Shown here piece after piece: positions 10,166 to 17,835 of a stretch of DNA of 64,000 nucleotides. Below the pieces are notes generated by a model. The model worked only from the letters and a program-made list of their open reading frames with translations. It did no database searches and was not told the DNA's origin. Location of the stretch: contig NZ_CP124750.1 of assembly GCF_029962605.1 (NCBI RefSeq), positions 3,162,001 through 3,226,000 of the forward strand, written 5' to 3'. Each line of letters starts with the position of its first letter. Position 1 is the first letter of the stretch. Made by a program: the position numbers and the translations under genes. This stretch comes from Serratia sarumanii (GTDB lineage Bacteria; Pseudomonadota; Gammaproteobacteria; Enterobacterales; Enterobacteriaceae).

Positions 10166-12538
10166 ATGCAAAATAAAGCGTCACTATCGCCGCTTATCGT
10201 CATAACGGCGCTATTTGCCGCGCTGAGCGGGCTTTATCTGCTCGGCGGCGGCATTTGGCTGGCCAAGTTGGGCGGTTCGCTGTATTACATCATCGCCGGG
10301 CTGGTGCTGCTGGCGACCTCCTGGCTGCTGTTCCGCCGCCGCGCCACCGCGCTGCTGCTGTACGCGGTATTCCTGCTGGGCACCACTATTTGGGCCCTGT
10401 GGGAAGTCGGCCCGGACTTCTGGGCGCTGACGCCGCGCCTGGACGTCACCTTCTTCTTCGGCCTGTGGCTGGTGCTGCCGTTTATCTACCGTAAGCTGGT
10501 CGCCAACGGCAAGTTCGCCTACGGTGCGCTGAGCGCGGCGCTGGCAATCACCGTCATCGCGCTGGCCTATGCCGTATTCAACGATCCGCAAGAGATCAAC
10601 GGCACTCTCGACGCCGCGCAGGTGCAGCCGAAAGACGCCAACGGCGCCGACTGGCCGGCCTATGGCCGCACCCAGGAAGGCACCCGTTACTCGCCGCTGA
10701 GCCAGATCAACGACAAAAACGTTGGCCAGCTGCAAGAGGTTTGGCGTTTCCAGACCGGCGATCTTAAGACCGCCAACGATCCGGGTGAGATCACCAACGA
10801 AGTCACGCCGATCAAGATCCGCGATACCCTTTACATGTGTACGCCGCACCAGAAGCTGTTCGCGCTGGATGCCGCCACCGGTAAAGAAAAGTGGAAATTT
10901 GATCCGCAGCTGAAGTACAACCCGACCTTCCAGCACATCACCTGCCGCGGCGTGTCTTACCACGAAACCGCTGCAGCCGCGGGCGCCGCCGGCGATGCCG
11001 CACCGGCGATGTGCGCGCGCCGCATCATTCTGCCGGTCAACGACGGTCGCCTGTTCGCGCTGGACGCCGACACCGGCAAACCGTGCCCGGACTTCGCCAA
11101 CAACGGCGAGTTGAACCTGCAGAGCAACATGCCGTATGCGACGCCGGGCCACTACGAGCCGACTTCGCCGCCGGTGATCACCGATAAAGTGATCGTCATC
11201 GCCGGCGCCGTGACCGACAACTACTCCAACCGCGAGCCTTCCGGCGTCATTCGCGGCTTCGACGTCAACAGCGGCAAGCTGCTGTGGGCCTTCGATCCGG
11301 GCGCGAAAGATCCGAACGCCATCCCGGCGGACGAGCATCACTTCGTGCCGAACTCGCCGAACTCCTGGGCGCCGGCCGCCTATGACGCCAAGCTGGATAT
11401 CGTCTATCTGCCGATGGGCGTTTCCACGCCGGACATCTGGGGCGGCGATCGCACCCCGGAAATGGAGCGCTACGCCAGCGGCCTGCTGGCGCTGAACGCC
11501 TCCACCGGCAAGCTGGCCTGGTTCTATCAGACGGTACACCACGACCTGTGGGATATGGACGTGCCGGCGCAGCCGACCCTGGCGGACATTACCGACAAGA
11601 GCGGTAAAAAAGTGCCGGTCATCTACGTGCCGACCAAAACCGGCAACATCTTCGTGCTGAACCGCACCAACGGCGAGCTGGTGGTGCCGGCCCCGGAGAA
11701 ACCGGTACCGCAGGGCCCGGCCAAAGGCGACCGCCTGTCGCCGACCCAGCCGTTCTCCGAGCTGACCTTCCGTCCTGAGAAGAAACTGACCGGTGCGGAC
11801 ATGTGGGGCGCGACCATCTATGACCAGCTGGTCTGCCGCGTGATGTTCCACAGCCTGCGTTACGAAGGCACCTTCACCCCGCCGTCCGAGCAGGGCACGC
11901 TGGTGTTCCCGGGTAACCTCGGCATGTTCGAGTGGGGCGGCCTGGCCGTCGATACCGATCGCGAAATCGCCATCGCCAACCCGATCGCGCTGCCGTTCGT
12001 GTCCAAGCTGATCCCACGCGGCCCAGGCAACCCGATTGAGCCGCCGGAAGGCGACAAGGGCGGCAGCGGCACCGAGTCCGGCGTACAGCCGCAGTATGGC
12101 GTGCCGTTCGGCGTGACCCTGAACCCGTTCCTGTCACCGTTCGGTCTGCCGTGCAAACAGCCGGCCTGGGGTTACATTTCCGCCGTGGATCTGAAAACCA
12201 ACGACATCGTGTGGAAAAAACGCATCGGCACCGTGCGCGACAGCTCCCCGCTGCCGCTGCCGTTCAAAATGGGCATGCCGATGCTGGGCGGCCCGGTGAC
12301 CACCGCCGGTAACGTGTTCTTCATCGGCGCCACCGCAGACAACTACCTGCGCGCCTTCAGCGTGACCAACGGTGAAAAACTGTGGGAAGCACGCTTGCCG
12401 GCCGGCGGCCAGGCGACGCCGATGACCTATGAGGTCAACGGCAAGCAGTACGTGCTGATCTTCGCCGGCGGCCACGGTTCCTTCGGCACCAAGCTGGGTG
12501 ACTATCTGGTCGCTTACGCCCTGCCCGACCAGAAGTAA
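10166..12538 (+). CDS. gcd: Membrane-bound PQQ-dependent glucose dehydrogenase
   Basis: 790 residues, close to the 796 of E. coli Gcd. It oxidises D-glucose to gluconolactone on the periplasmic face and passes electrons to ubiquinone. The N-terminal about 145 residues hold five hydrophobic segments (from SPLIVITALFAALSGLYLL onward), followed by the eight-bladed quinoprotein propeller: DWPAYGRTQEGTRYSPL, repeated tryptophan-dock strands such as KEKWKFDP and KLLWAFDPG, HHDLWDMDVPAQP, and C-terminal GGHGSFGTKLGDYLVAYALP. TAAGGG precedes the ATG at 10166. The 147-base gap from pqqU contains a small hairpin near 10063-10092, so the two genes may be partly separately expressed. A strong terminator follows. 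The holoenzyme needs PQQ, and no pqq biosynthesis gene lies in this window. Confidence 0.97.
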   Translation: MQNKASLSPLIVITALFAALSGLYLLGGGIWLAKLGGSLYYIIAGLVLLATSWLLFRRRATALLLYAVFLLGTTIWALWEVGPDFWALTPRLDVTFFFGLWLVLPFIYRKLVANGKFAYGALSAALAITVIALAYAVFNDPQEINGTLDAAQVQPKDANGADWPAYGRTQEGTRYSPLSQINDKNVGQLQEVWRFQTGDLKTANDPGEITNEVTPIKIRDTLYMCTPHQKLFALDAATGKEKWKFDPQLKYNPTFQHITCRGVSYHETAAAAGAAGDAAPAMCARRIILPVNDGRLFALDADTGKPCPDFANNGELNLQSNMPYATPGHYEPTSPPVITDKVIVIAGAVTDNYSNREPSGVIRGFDVNSGKLLWAFDPGAKDPNAIPADEHHFVPNSPNSWAPAAYDAKLDIVYLPMGVSTPDIWGGDRTPEMERYASGLLALNASTGKLAWFYQTVHHDLWDMDVPAQPTLADITDKSGKKVPVIYVPTKTGNIFVLNRTNGELVVPAPEKPVPQGPAKGDRLSPTQPFSELTFRPEKKLTGADMWGATIYDQLVCRVMFHSLRYEGTFTPPSEQGTLVFPGNLGMFEWGGLAVDTDREIAIANPIALPFVSKLIPRGPGNPIEPPEGDKGGSGTESGVQPQYGVPFGVTLNPFLSPFGLPCKQPAWGYISAVDLKTNDIVWKKRIGTVRDSSPLPLPFKMGMPMLGGPVTTAGNVFFIGATADNYLRAFSVTNGEKLWEARLPAGGQATPMTYEVNGKQYVLIFAGGHGSFGTKLGDYLVAYALPDQK

Positions 12539-12559
12539 CCGCTGCAGTTAATACCGCGC

Positions 12560-12586
12560 AAAGCACGCCGCAAGGCGTGCTTTTTC
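12560..12586 (+). terminator. Rho-independent terminator of gcd
   Basis: A perfect 10-bp stem, AAAGCACGCC, GCAA loop, GGCGTGCTTT, then T residues, 21 bases after the gcd stop codon. Confidence 0.9.
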
Positions 12587-12642
12587 TTTTCCCGCCCCGC
12601 CGACTGCCCCTCGTAATACCCTTAATTTTTTCACTCTCATTA

Positions 12643-12671
12643 TTGATAATGGTTATCATTCGCAATATTAT
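12643..12671 (+). promoter_or_regulatory. Sigma-70 promoter with embedded Fur box
   Basis: TTGATA (12643-12648), a 17-base spacer and TATTAT (12666-12671) make a near-consensus promoter. Overlapping it, 12645-12663 reads GATAATGGTTATCATT plus CGC, about 15-16 of 19 matches to the Fur consensus GATAATGATAATCATTATC. A Fur dimer here would block RNA polymerase directly, so the genes downstream are probably iron-repressed. This is a sequence match only. Confidence 0.75.
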
Positions 12672-12734
12672 GAGTACGTGGCCCCGGCAGCGGCCCGAAA
12701 TCCTTCTCCAGCTTAATGGGCAATACAACGATCG

Positions 12735-12756
12735 GCCGCCTGCGGGCGGCTTTATT
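12735..12756 (+). other. GC hairpin in the leader of the Fur-box transcript
   Basis: GCCGCC-TGCG-GGCGGC followed by TTTATT, ending a few bases before the GGAGG of the next gene. It could be a weak terminator, making an iron-responsive small RNA of about 80 nucleotides, or a structure that shields the ribosome-binding site. I cannot tell which. Confidence 0.5.
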
Positions 12757-12765
12757 CGGAGGCGC

Positions 12766-12951
12766 ATGGTCGACCATACTCGGAAGCATCGAAAGAAAAT
12801 TCTACAAGCGGCGGTGAAGACGCGGCGCGCCGCTCTGCCGCTCGCGGCGAACTCCCCCGCCACTGCGCATTTTATTGGTTTGCCCCATCAGACGGAGGCC
12901 GTGCTGGTGCACCTGGTCGGCGATGATGACGCACAAGAGGAGCATGAATGA
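12766..12951 (+). CDS. Small basic protein of unknown function, first gene of a Fur-box operon
   Basis: A 61-residue frame starting MVDHTRKHRKKILQ, with GGAGG three bases before the ATG. Longer in-frame starts (12577, 12670) lie upstream of or inside the predicted promoter at 12643-12671, so they are unlikely. The N-terminal half is rich in Lys/Arg/His (about ten basic residues in the first 20); the C-terminal tail is acidic and His-containing (GDDDAQEEHE). There is no membrane segment or signal peptide. I recognise no family. Its stop overlaps the next start (ATGA), indicating translational coupling with the 59-residue membrane protein. Iron regulation is inferred only from the Fur box. Confidence 0.6.
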   Translation: MVDHTRKHRKKILQAAVKTRRAALPLAANSPATAHFIGLPHQTEAVLVHLVGDDDAQEEHE

Positions 12952-13127
12952 ACCTGCAGCCCTTTACCGCCATGCTGATGTTCGCCTACGTGCTGTTGAT
13001 GGTGCCGCTGCTCTACATCATCGACAGCCGGCTGAGCGCCAGCAAACTGGTGCGCAAAGCCACACAAAACTTCATCATCATCGTGTTGACGCTACTGTTC
13101 TTCAGCGCGATGACGCTGCTGTATTGA
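12948..13127 (+). CDS. 59-residue two-helix membrane protein, coupled to the preceding small gene
   Basis: Starts at ATG 12948, overlapping the previous stop as ATGA. The sequence shows two hydrophobic segments, about residues 7-25 (AMLMFAYVLLMVPLLYII) and 39-58 (NFIIIVLTLLFFSAMTLLY), joined by a polar, positively charged loop (DSRLSASKLVRKATQ): a helical hairpin with no enzyme motif. The family is unknown to me. With its partner it forms a two-gene unit behind a Fur-box promoter, so a role in iron stress or transport accessory function is conceivable but not shown. Its 3' end overlaps by 36 bases the 3' end of the opposite-strand LuxR-type gene. Confidence 0.65.
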   Translation: MNLQPFTAMLMFAYVLLMVPLLYIIDSRLSASKLVRKATQNFIIIVLTLLFFSAMTLLY

Positions 13128-13778
13128 CGCCGCAGCGGTTCCGGCGCCAAGCCGCGCACCTGAACCGCACCCCTCTCCTCGCGCCCGCTCTACGGTTTTC
13201 AGGCCCCCTTGCCGCAGCCAGTGGTATAAATCGACGTTGCGCTTGAACCCCAGTTTTCTCATCGCTGCCTGTTTGTGGTTACTGACGGTCTTCACGCTCA
13301 ACGCCAAATAACGCGCTATCGCCGTCGGCGGCATTTCCCAGGCCAGATAGCGCATCACATCCTGTTCGCGGCGGGTAATGCGCTGCCGCTCGCACCAATA
13401 ACAGCGGCGCGCTTCGCTATCAGACGTCTGCAACGCCAGCGCCTGTTCCACCCGGCTCAGTACGAGGCCGATCGTATCGTTGCGAAAGATCACACCCGAT
13501 TCGCTGATGCAGCGCGGCTTGTCGCGCCAACGGGTGTCATCCGGCGCACGCAGAGAAAAATTAATCTGTTTACCGCCCTCCGCGGCACGCAGGCAGAATC
13601 GCGCCTGCCAATCCCTTTCCACGGACTGGAACACCATATCCGCCTGCGCCGCCGCGGCGGGATCCAGCAATCGAACCGGAATCGCCCTGCGGGCAAAATA
13701 AGACAGTAGCACCCGCTGCAGCCCTTCAATAAAAAAGCGGTCGTTATCGATGAACGCCAGGGACAGACTATTTCCCAT
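13092..13778 (-). CDS. LuxR-type helix-turn-helix transcriptional regulator
   Basis: 228 residues from the chosen ATG at 13778, which has GGAGAAGG at good spacing; a start at 13793 is also open. The C-terminal part carries a LuxR/FixJ-type HTH: ITRREQDVMRYLAWEMPPTAIA, then LSVKTVSNHKQAAMRKLGF and LYHWL, about residues 134-190. The N-terminal half begins LSLAFIDNDRFFIEGLQ like a receiver-type fold, but lacks a clear phospho-acceptor Asp arrangement. A polar tail of about 40 residues follows the HTH. The gene lies on the same strand just after the fimbrial operon (125-base gap from the adhesin), so control of fimbriae is plausible, as for other LuxR-like fimbrial regulators. The target is not shown. 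Confidence 0.85.
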   Translation of the reverse strand: MGNSLSLAFIDNDRFFIEGLQRVLLSYFARRAIPVRLLDPAAAAQADMVFQSVERDWQARFCLRAAEGGKQINFSLRAPDDTRWRDKPRCISESGVIFRNDTIGLVLSRVEQALALQTSDSEARRCYWCERQRITRREQDVMRYLAWEMPPTAIARYLALSVKTVSNHKQAAMRKLGFKRNVDLYHWLRQGGLKTVERARGEGCGSGARLGAGTAAASIQQRHRAEEQ

Positions 13779-13902
13779 CGGTACCTTCTCCATGAAATCT
13801 CCCTTTTCGCGCCCAGATGCACGTCATCCTTTCCGCTTATCAGCGCTAACAAGACCGATGACGGCCTTGCGGTGATACGCGGCCTTAAGCGCGACCAAGC
13901 GG

Positions 13903-14748
13903 CTACGGCAGCGCCAGAATGGCGACCGACTGCCCAGAGTAATCACCAGCTTTGACCGTTCCGGTCACGCCGAGCGTTGAAGTGACCGGCAACGTGATGC
14001 CGCTCGTGTCGGCAGTGAACGGATACCCCTGATTGCCCAACACGCCATTGATGCGCAGCGTGCTGTAGACGCCCGAGTTGTTGCCCAGATCCAAACGGCC
14101 GCTGCTGCCGGTGCGGATATACATGACGATATTCATCTTCTGCGAACACACCACCCGCAGACTGCCGCGCGCGGTATTACCCGCCAGTTCAGTGTCCTGC
14201 AGCACGCCATGGTTCAAATCGAGCTGCTGCTCATCAATGCCGCACACCCCGACCGGCGGCGGCGCGATGCCGCAGACGCTGCTGGGCATCAGGCGCGCAT
14301 TGCTCCCCGTTACCGCGGAACCGGAGCGCGTGTTGTAAAACAACCCGACGCACTCCTGAGTGATCGACTCCCCCACGTGCGAAGTGCTCCCCTGTATCGG
14401 CAACGGATAGATGCTTTGATAAAAACGGCTGAGTTCGCCCATCGTCGCCAATTGAGTAATTTGCGGATAACGCGTCGAGCCGACAACGTAGGCAGACGGT
14501 GACACCGAAGATGTGCCCCCGGTGTTGGTGCTGGTATGCCGGTGGTTAATGCCGATAGCGCAATTTGCCTGCTGATAGCAGGGATTGGGCGACAGGTCGT
14601 CCATATCCCAGCTTTCAAGCACGAACTTATAGCTAGCGTTGGAGGGAGAGCCGGTGCTTTGGGTGACGTACGAATAGATTTGTGCCGAGCACAGCCCCGG
14701 CGCCAGGCCAAGCAGTAGAGACATCCATCTGAAGTGAGCACGCTGCAT
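13903..14748 (-). CDS. Fimbrial tip adhesin, MrpH-like
   Basis: 281 residues, close in length to Proteus MrpH (275). Signal peptide residues 1 to about 22 (LLLGLAPGLCSA). The N-terminal adhesin domain contains H69 and H71 (INHRHT) and H124 (STSHVGES), matching the spacing of the three zinc-binding histidines known in MrpH; paired cysteines are present. The C-terminal about 110 residues form a pilin-like domain (CGIDEQQLDLNHG...) ending SGQSVAILALP, where a subunit donor strand would engage. It is the last structural gene of the operon, as mrpH is in mrpABCDEFGHJ. The likely role is receptor binding at the fimbrial tip, requiring zinc. The ligand is unknown. Confidence 0.85.
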   Translation of the reverse strand: MQRAHFRWMSLLLGLAPGLCSAQIYSYVTQSTGSPSNASYKFVLESWDMDDLSPNPCYQQANCAIGINHRHTSTNTGGTSSVSPSAYVVGSTRYPQITQLATMGELSRFYQSIYPLPIQGSTSHVGESITQECVGLFYNTRSGSAVTGSNARLMPSSVCGIAPPPVGVCGIDEQQLDLNHGVLQDTELAGNTARGSLRVVCSQKMNIVMYIRTGSSGRLDLGNNSGVYSTLRINGVLGNQGYPFTADTSGITLPVTSTLGVTGTVKAGDYSGQSVAILALP

Positions 14749-14797
14749 CGCGTCAGGTCCTTATTCTGTTTTACCGAATACCGGGCCGGCCCGGCGT

Positions 14798-15340
14798 TTA
14801 TTGATAGTCCAGGTTGAAAGTCGCAATGGCGTTGAACGCGCCGCGACCGATGGTCTTCTTCGCCAGCGCCTCCGGTTCGCCCCGCACATAAGCCTGCACG
14901 GCGATCACCGTACTGCCGTTCTGCAACGGGTATTTGCCGCCGGCGCTGTTGAGCGGCAATGGCCGCCCTTGCGCGGTTTCCATGCCGATGGCGATCCCGC
15001 TGGCCTCGCTGCTCGCCGCCAGCGCCAACAACCCCGGCAACTGCGGGTTTTCCTCGCCCTTGAAGGTGATCGACACCGTTTTTCCCAGACTCAGATCGCA
15101 TTCGGACAGCCGCAGCTCGAACGGTTGGCTCAACGTGCGCTGATTCAGGTACAGGTATTTGTCGACCACAGTGCCGAAATCCAGTTGGATATCTTCGTCG
15201 CCCGGCTGAATGACACAGGGCTCCGCCACCAGCGCGCCGTGCATATACAGATTGTCCGCCGCTCGCACCATGCCGCTCACGCCCAGTGAAAACAGCAACA
15301 GCCCCGCCGTCGCCCAGCGGCGTCTTGGCGTCATTTTCAT
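14798..15340 (-). CDS. Minor fimbrial subunit, MrpG-like
   Basis: 180 residues from ATG 15340 (MKMTPRRRW), which has GGAGG seven bases upstream; a GTG start at 15358 is possible but would put that GGAGG inside the gene. Signal peptide of about 27 residues (LLLFSLGVSGMVRA), two cysteines forming the usual pilin disulfide (EPCVIQP and LSECDLS), and the pilin C-terminal beta-zipper ending FNAIATFNLDYQ. It sits between the tip adhesin gene and a further minor pilin gene. In MR/P fimbriae the equivalent subunit is a tip adaptor. Confidence 0.8.
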   Translation of the reverse strand: MKMTPRRRWATAGLLLFSLGVSGMVRAADNLYMHGALVAEPCVIQPGDEDIQLDFGTVVDKYLYLNQRTLSQPFELRLSECDLSLGKTVSITFKGEENPQLPGLLALAASSEASGIAIGMETAQGRPLPLNSAGGKYPLQNGSTVIAVQAYVRGEPEALAKKTIGRGAFNAIATFNLDYQ

Positions 15341-15354
15341 ACGTGTTCCCTCCT

Positions 15355-15846
15355 TCACTGGTAGTCAGCCTGCAGGGTCGCCGTGGCGTCGAACGCCCCT
15401 TCCGTCAAGGTTTCCCCCGCCTTGCCGACCGGCACCGCTTCCAGCACCGGCGGCTTGAGCGGATCGATGGGCAGCGAACTGCCCACTTTGAATGGCGCGG
15501 CATTTTGGTAAATGCGAATGCCCAGATAACGGTGGTTGGTTTGCACCGCCGCCTCATCGAAAGAGGTCGCCGTGCCGTTCAGGCGCAACATCATGTCCCA
15601 CTTGCCGATCCCCGGCTCGCAGGTAATGCGATAGCCGATGGTTTGCCGGTAATTCACGCCGTCGACCTTATTGATACCGACGCGATCGCCGAAATCCACA
15701 TCGATCACGCCATCATCGTTGATGGTGCAGGGCGGCGGCTCGATCAGCGTGCCGCGGAACTGCATATCGACCGTTTTTTCCGCCCAGGCGAAGTGGCACA
15801 CCACGCCGGCGCACAGCAGCACGCTCGCCGTTAAACGCTGTTTCAT
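15355..15846 (-). CDS. Minor fimbrial subunit, MrpF-like (second copy)
   Basis: 163 residues with a signal peptide (residues 1 to about 21, LLCAGVVCHFAWA), pilin cysteines in EPPPCTIND and RITCEPG, and a C-terminal beta-zipper FDATATLQADYQ. It resembles the next upstream gene product in length and in motifs such as GVNYRQTIGYRITC versus GSNYRRPVNYTLTC, so the two look like a tandem duplication. The 3' end meets the possible GTG start of the following subunit gene. Part of the minus-strand fimbrial operon. Confidence 0.8.
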   Translation of the reverse strand: MKQRLTASVLLCAGVVCHFAWAEKTVDMQFRGTLIEPPPCTINDDGVIDVDFGDRVGINKVDGVNYRQTIGYRITCEPGIGKWDMMLRLNGTATSFDEAAVQTNHRYLGIRIYQNAAPFKVGSSLPIDPLKPPVLEAVPVGKAGETLTEGAFDATATLQADYQ

Positions 15847-15861
15847 GCTCTAGCTCCTGCG

Positions 15862-16356
15862 TTACTGATAGTCCACTTTCATCGTCGCGCCGGCGGTGAA
15901 TTCGCCCGCCGTCAGTTTGGCAGTGGCCGATTTCACCGGCACCGCCTCAAGCGTCGGCGTGACGGGATAGGTAAAACTCAACCACTGATTGATCGGCCAG
16001 CGGCTGCCCCCGTGAAGCAGCGCGATGCCCAGTCCGTCCTGGCTGGTGCGCAACAATTGACCGTCGAAACCGGCCGCCGCCCCCTGAACCTGCAGTTTGA
16101 GAGCGTTGCTGCTCTGCCCGTTGCACGTCAGCGTATAGTTCACCGGCCGCCGATAGTTGCTGCCGTCGATCCGGGTGGTCATCACTTCATCGCCGAAATT
16201 CACCTCGATAGGCTGCCCACCGTTGATAACGCAGGGAGGGGAAAGCACGGTGACCCGCACGTTCACCAGGGTGTTCGCCTCAGCCGACAGTTGAACCAGC
16301 GCCAACAGCCCCGCCAGCCAGAGCGCCGTTCGGCTTCGTTTCATCATCTGCGCCAT
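15862..16356 (-). CDS. Minor fimbrial subunit, MrpF-like
   Basis: 164 residues. Signal peptide (residues 1 to about 27, LLALVQLSAEA), pilin cysteine pair (SPPCVINGG and LTCNGQS), and C-terminal TAGEFTAGATMKVDYQ. Several in-frame ATG codons lie at the start (16356, then MM four residues in), so the exact start is uncertain by a few residues. Nine bases separate it from the preceding subunit gene. Probably a shaft-tip adaptor assembled by the chaperone and usher of this operon. Confidence 0.8.
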   Translation of the reverse strand: MAQMMKRSRTALWLAGLLALVQLSAEANTLVNVRVTVLSPPCVINGGQPIEVNFGDEVMTTRIDGSNYRRPVNYTLTCNGQSSNALKLQVQGAAAGFDGQLLRTSQDGLGIALLHGGSRWPINQWLSFTYPVTPTLEAVPVKSATAKLTAGEFTAGATMKVDYQ

Positions 16357-16365
16357 CTCACCGCC

Positions 16366-17013
16366 TCAGTCATAACTCAGCCTAAAATCCACCGCCGCCC
16401 GATAAGCGCCGGCCATCAACGGCGCCGCGGTTCGCTCCGGCGCGACGGTGTAGCTCAAGGTATTCTGCCCCGGCGTCAGCATCAGCGGCTCACCGCGGCT
16501 GCCCAGGCGAACGTCGCGGCCGCGGCCGTCCAGCAGGCGCAGCCCCAGACCAGACACGCCCTGCGCTTTCACCAACTGTGGGTTGTCCATATCCGTCGGC
16601 GCGCCGAAGCTGACCGTCACCGCCGGTTGGTTCGGCGCCCAGGTCAGTGCGCCGGTGCGCGCATCGCGCTGGCTGGTCGAGGCGCGCAGACAATCTTGCA
16701 GACGCAGCTCGAACGCCACCGGCAGCCCGCGATCGCCGGCCTGCCGCAAGCGTGCGGTGCCGGTTTCCCCCAGCCAAATATCCTGCCGCGCGCTGGTCAT
16801 CTCCAACCGACAGGCACTCTCCGTCAGCGCGCCGCGCACCTGCAACACGCCGTTGGCGCCTTCCACCTGCCAGTTGTCGGCCGCGACGGCTTTCGGCAAT
16901 AGCAGCGGCAACATCAGCGCCAGGCCGCCCATCGCGGCGTAATAGCGCCATTCGCAGCGCTGCGGCAGGCTGTCCTTTTTCAGTTTTCGTTTCATCCTTT
17001 GCACCTGAGTCAC
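16366..17013 (-). CDS. Minor fimbrial subunit, MrpE-like position
   Basis: 215 residues, longer than the other pilins here. A long basic N-terminus (MTQVQRMKRKLKKDS...) precedes the signal hydrophobic stretch GGLALMLPLLLPKAVAA; an internal ATG at residue 7 (16995) is an alternative start. Cysteines in ESACRLEM and LQDCLRA make the pilin disulfide, and the end YRAAVDFRLSYD is a pilin zipper. It directly follows the chaperone gene, the position of mrpE. It may be an adaptor, or a subunit affecting fimbrial length, inside the fibre. Confidence 0.75.
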   Translation of the reverse strand: MTQVQRMKRKLKKDSLPQRCEWRYYAAMGGLALMLPLLLPKAVAADNWQVEGANGVLQVRGALTESACRLEMTSARQDIWLGETGTARLRQAGDRGLPVAFELRLQDCLRASTSQRDARTGALTWAPNQPAVTVSFGAPTDMDNPQLVKAQGVSGLGLRLLDGRGRDVRLGSRGEPLMLTPGQNTLSYTVAPERTAAPLMAGAYRAAVDFRLSYD

Positions 17014-17043
17014 TCTCCCGTCGATAACGGCCTGAACAGAGGG

Positions 17044-17802
17044 TTATGAAGCCGGTTTCTTTTCCGGCACCACTTTGCAACTGCCGCCGCTGCAGCTGAA
17101 ACTGAGCTGCGGCCGGCCGCCGTAGTCGTTGATATAGGTCAGCACCGGGCTGCCGCCCAGGGCCGCCGCGCTCACGGTCAGCCGCGCATTGCTCTTGGGC
17201 GCGATCATGAAGGGCTCGAAACCCTGCGCGCCTTCGCCGTGCTTTTTGCTCCCGGCATCGACAATGGTGATGTAATAAGGGGTCGGGTTATTGACCTGAT
17301 AGCCGTCTCCCTGCCGCGTCAGTGTCAGTTGCTCTTGCCACGGCGTCGCCATGTCGGCGCGGCTCGGCACGATCGCCGTCGGCCGGTAAAACAGCTTGAT
17401 GCGCGTTTGCAGCGCGATCTGCAGCGTGTTCGGTTTGTCGCTCTTCGGCGGGATCTCGCGCAAATTGAAGTAGTACAGGCTCTCGCGATCCTGCGGCAGC
17501 TGTTTGGCCGCCGGCAGCGCCTGAATCTTTATCTGGCTCGGTTTGCCCGGCTCGATGCGCTGCACCGGCGGCAGCACCACCAGCGGGCTCTGAATCTTGT
17601 TGCCCTGCTCGTCCTCCAGCCAACCCTGCGCCAGATACGGCAGCTGTTTGTTCTGGTTGCTGAGGTTCAGGCTGACCGAGCTCTGGCCGCCGTCAAAGAT
17701 CACCCGGGTGCGATCGAGCGCGATCGCCGCCGATGCCTGCTGCGACATCGCTGTGCTCAACAGGGCGATCGCCGCCGCGGTCTTCAGGGAAATGTTCTGC
17801 AT
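17044..17802 (-). CDS. Periplasmic fimbrial chaperone (PapD-like, MrpD type)
   Basis: 252 residues: signal peptide of about 25 residues (ALLSTAMSQQASA), then the two-immunoglobulin-fold chaperone. Visible hallmarks are the G1 strand region LQIALQTRIKLFYRPTAI with the conserved Arg/Lys pocket, and the family signature YYFNLREIPP (about residues 110-119). The chaperone completes the fold of each pilin by donor-strand complementation and hands it to the usher. The C-terminal tail has two cysteines (SCSGGSCK) that may pair. It follows the usher gene with a 33-base gap, as in mrpCD. Confidence 0.92.
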   Translation of the reverse strand: MQNISLKTAAAIALLSTAMSQQASAAIALDRTRVIFDGGQSSVSLNLSNQNKQLPYLAQGWLEDEQGNKIQSPLVVLPPVQRIEPGKPSQIKIQALPAAKQLPQDRESLYYFNLREIPPKSDKPNTLQIALQTRIKLFYRPTAIVPSRADMATPWQEQLTLTRQGDGYQVNNPTPYYITIVDAGSKKHGEGAQGFEPFMIAPKSNARLTVSAAALGGSPVLTYINDYGGRPQLSFSCSGGSCKVVPEKKPAS

Positions 17803-17835
17803 GTTGTCGATTACTCCAGATTCAGAATGATGAAT

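Noticed and set aside
10211..11851. 546-residue minus-strand frame inside gcd
   Set aside because: Arginine- and valine-rich shadow of gcd with no motif of its own.
12577..12765. N-terminal extension of the first small Fur-box gene to 12577 or 12670
   Set aside because: Both starts lie upstream of or inside the predicted promoter and transcript start, and lack a ribosome-binding site.
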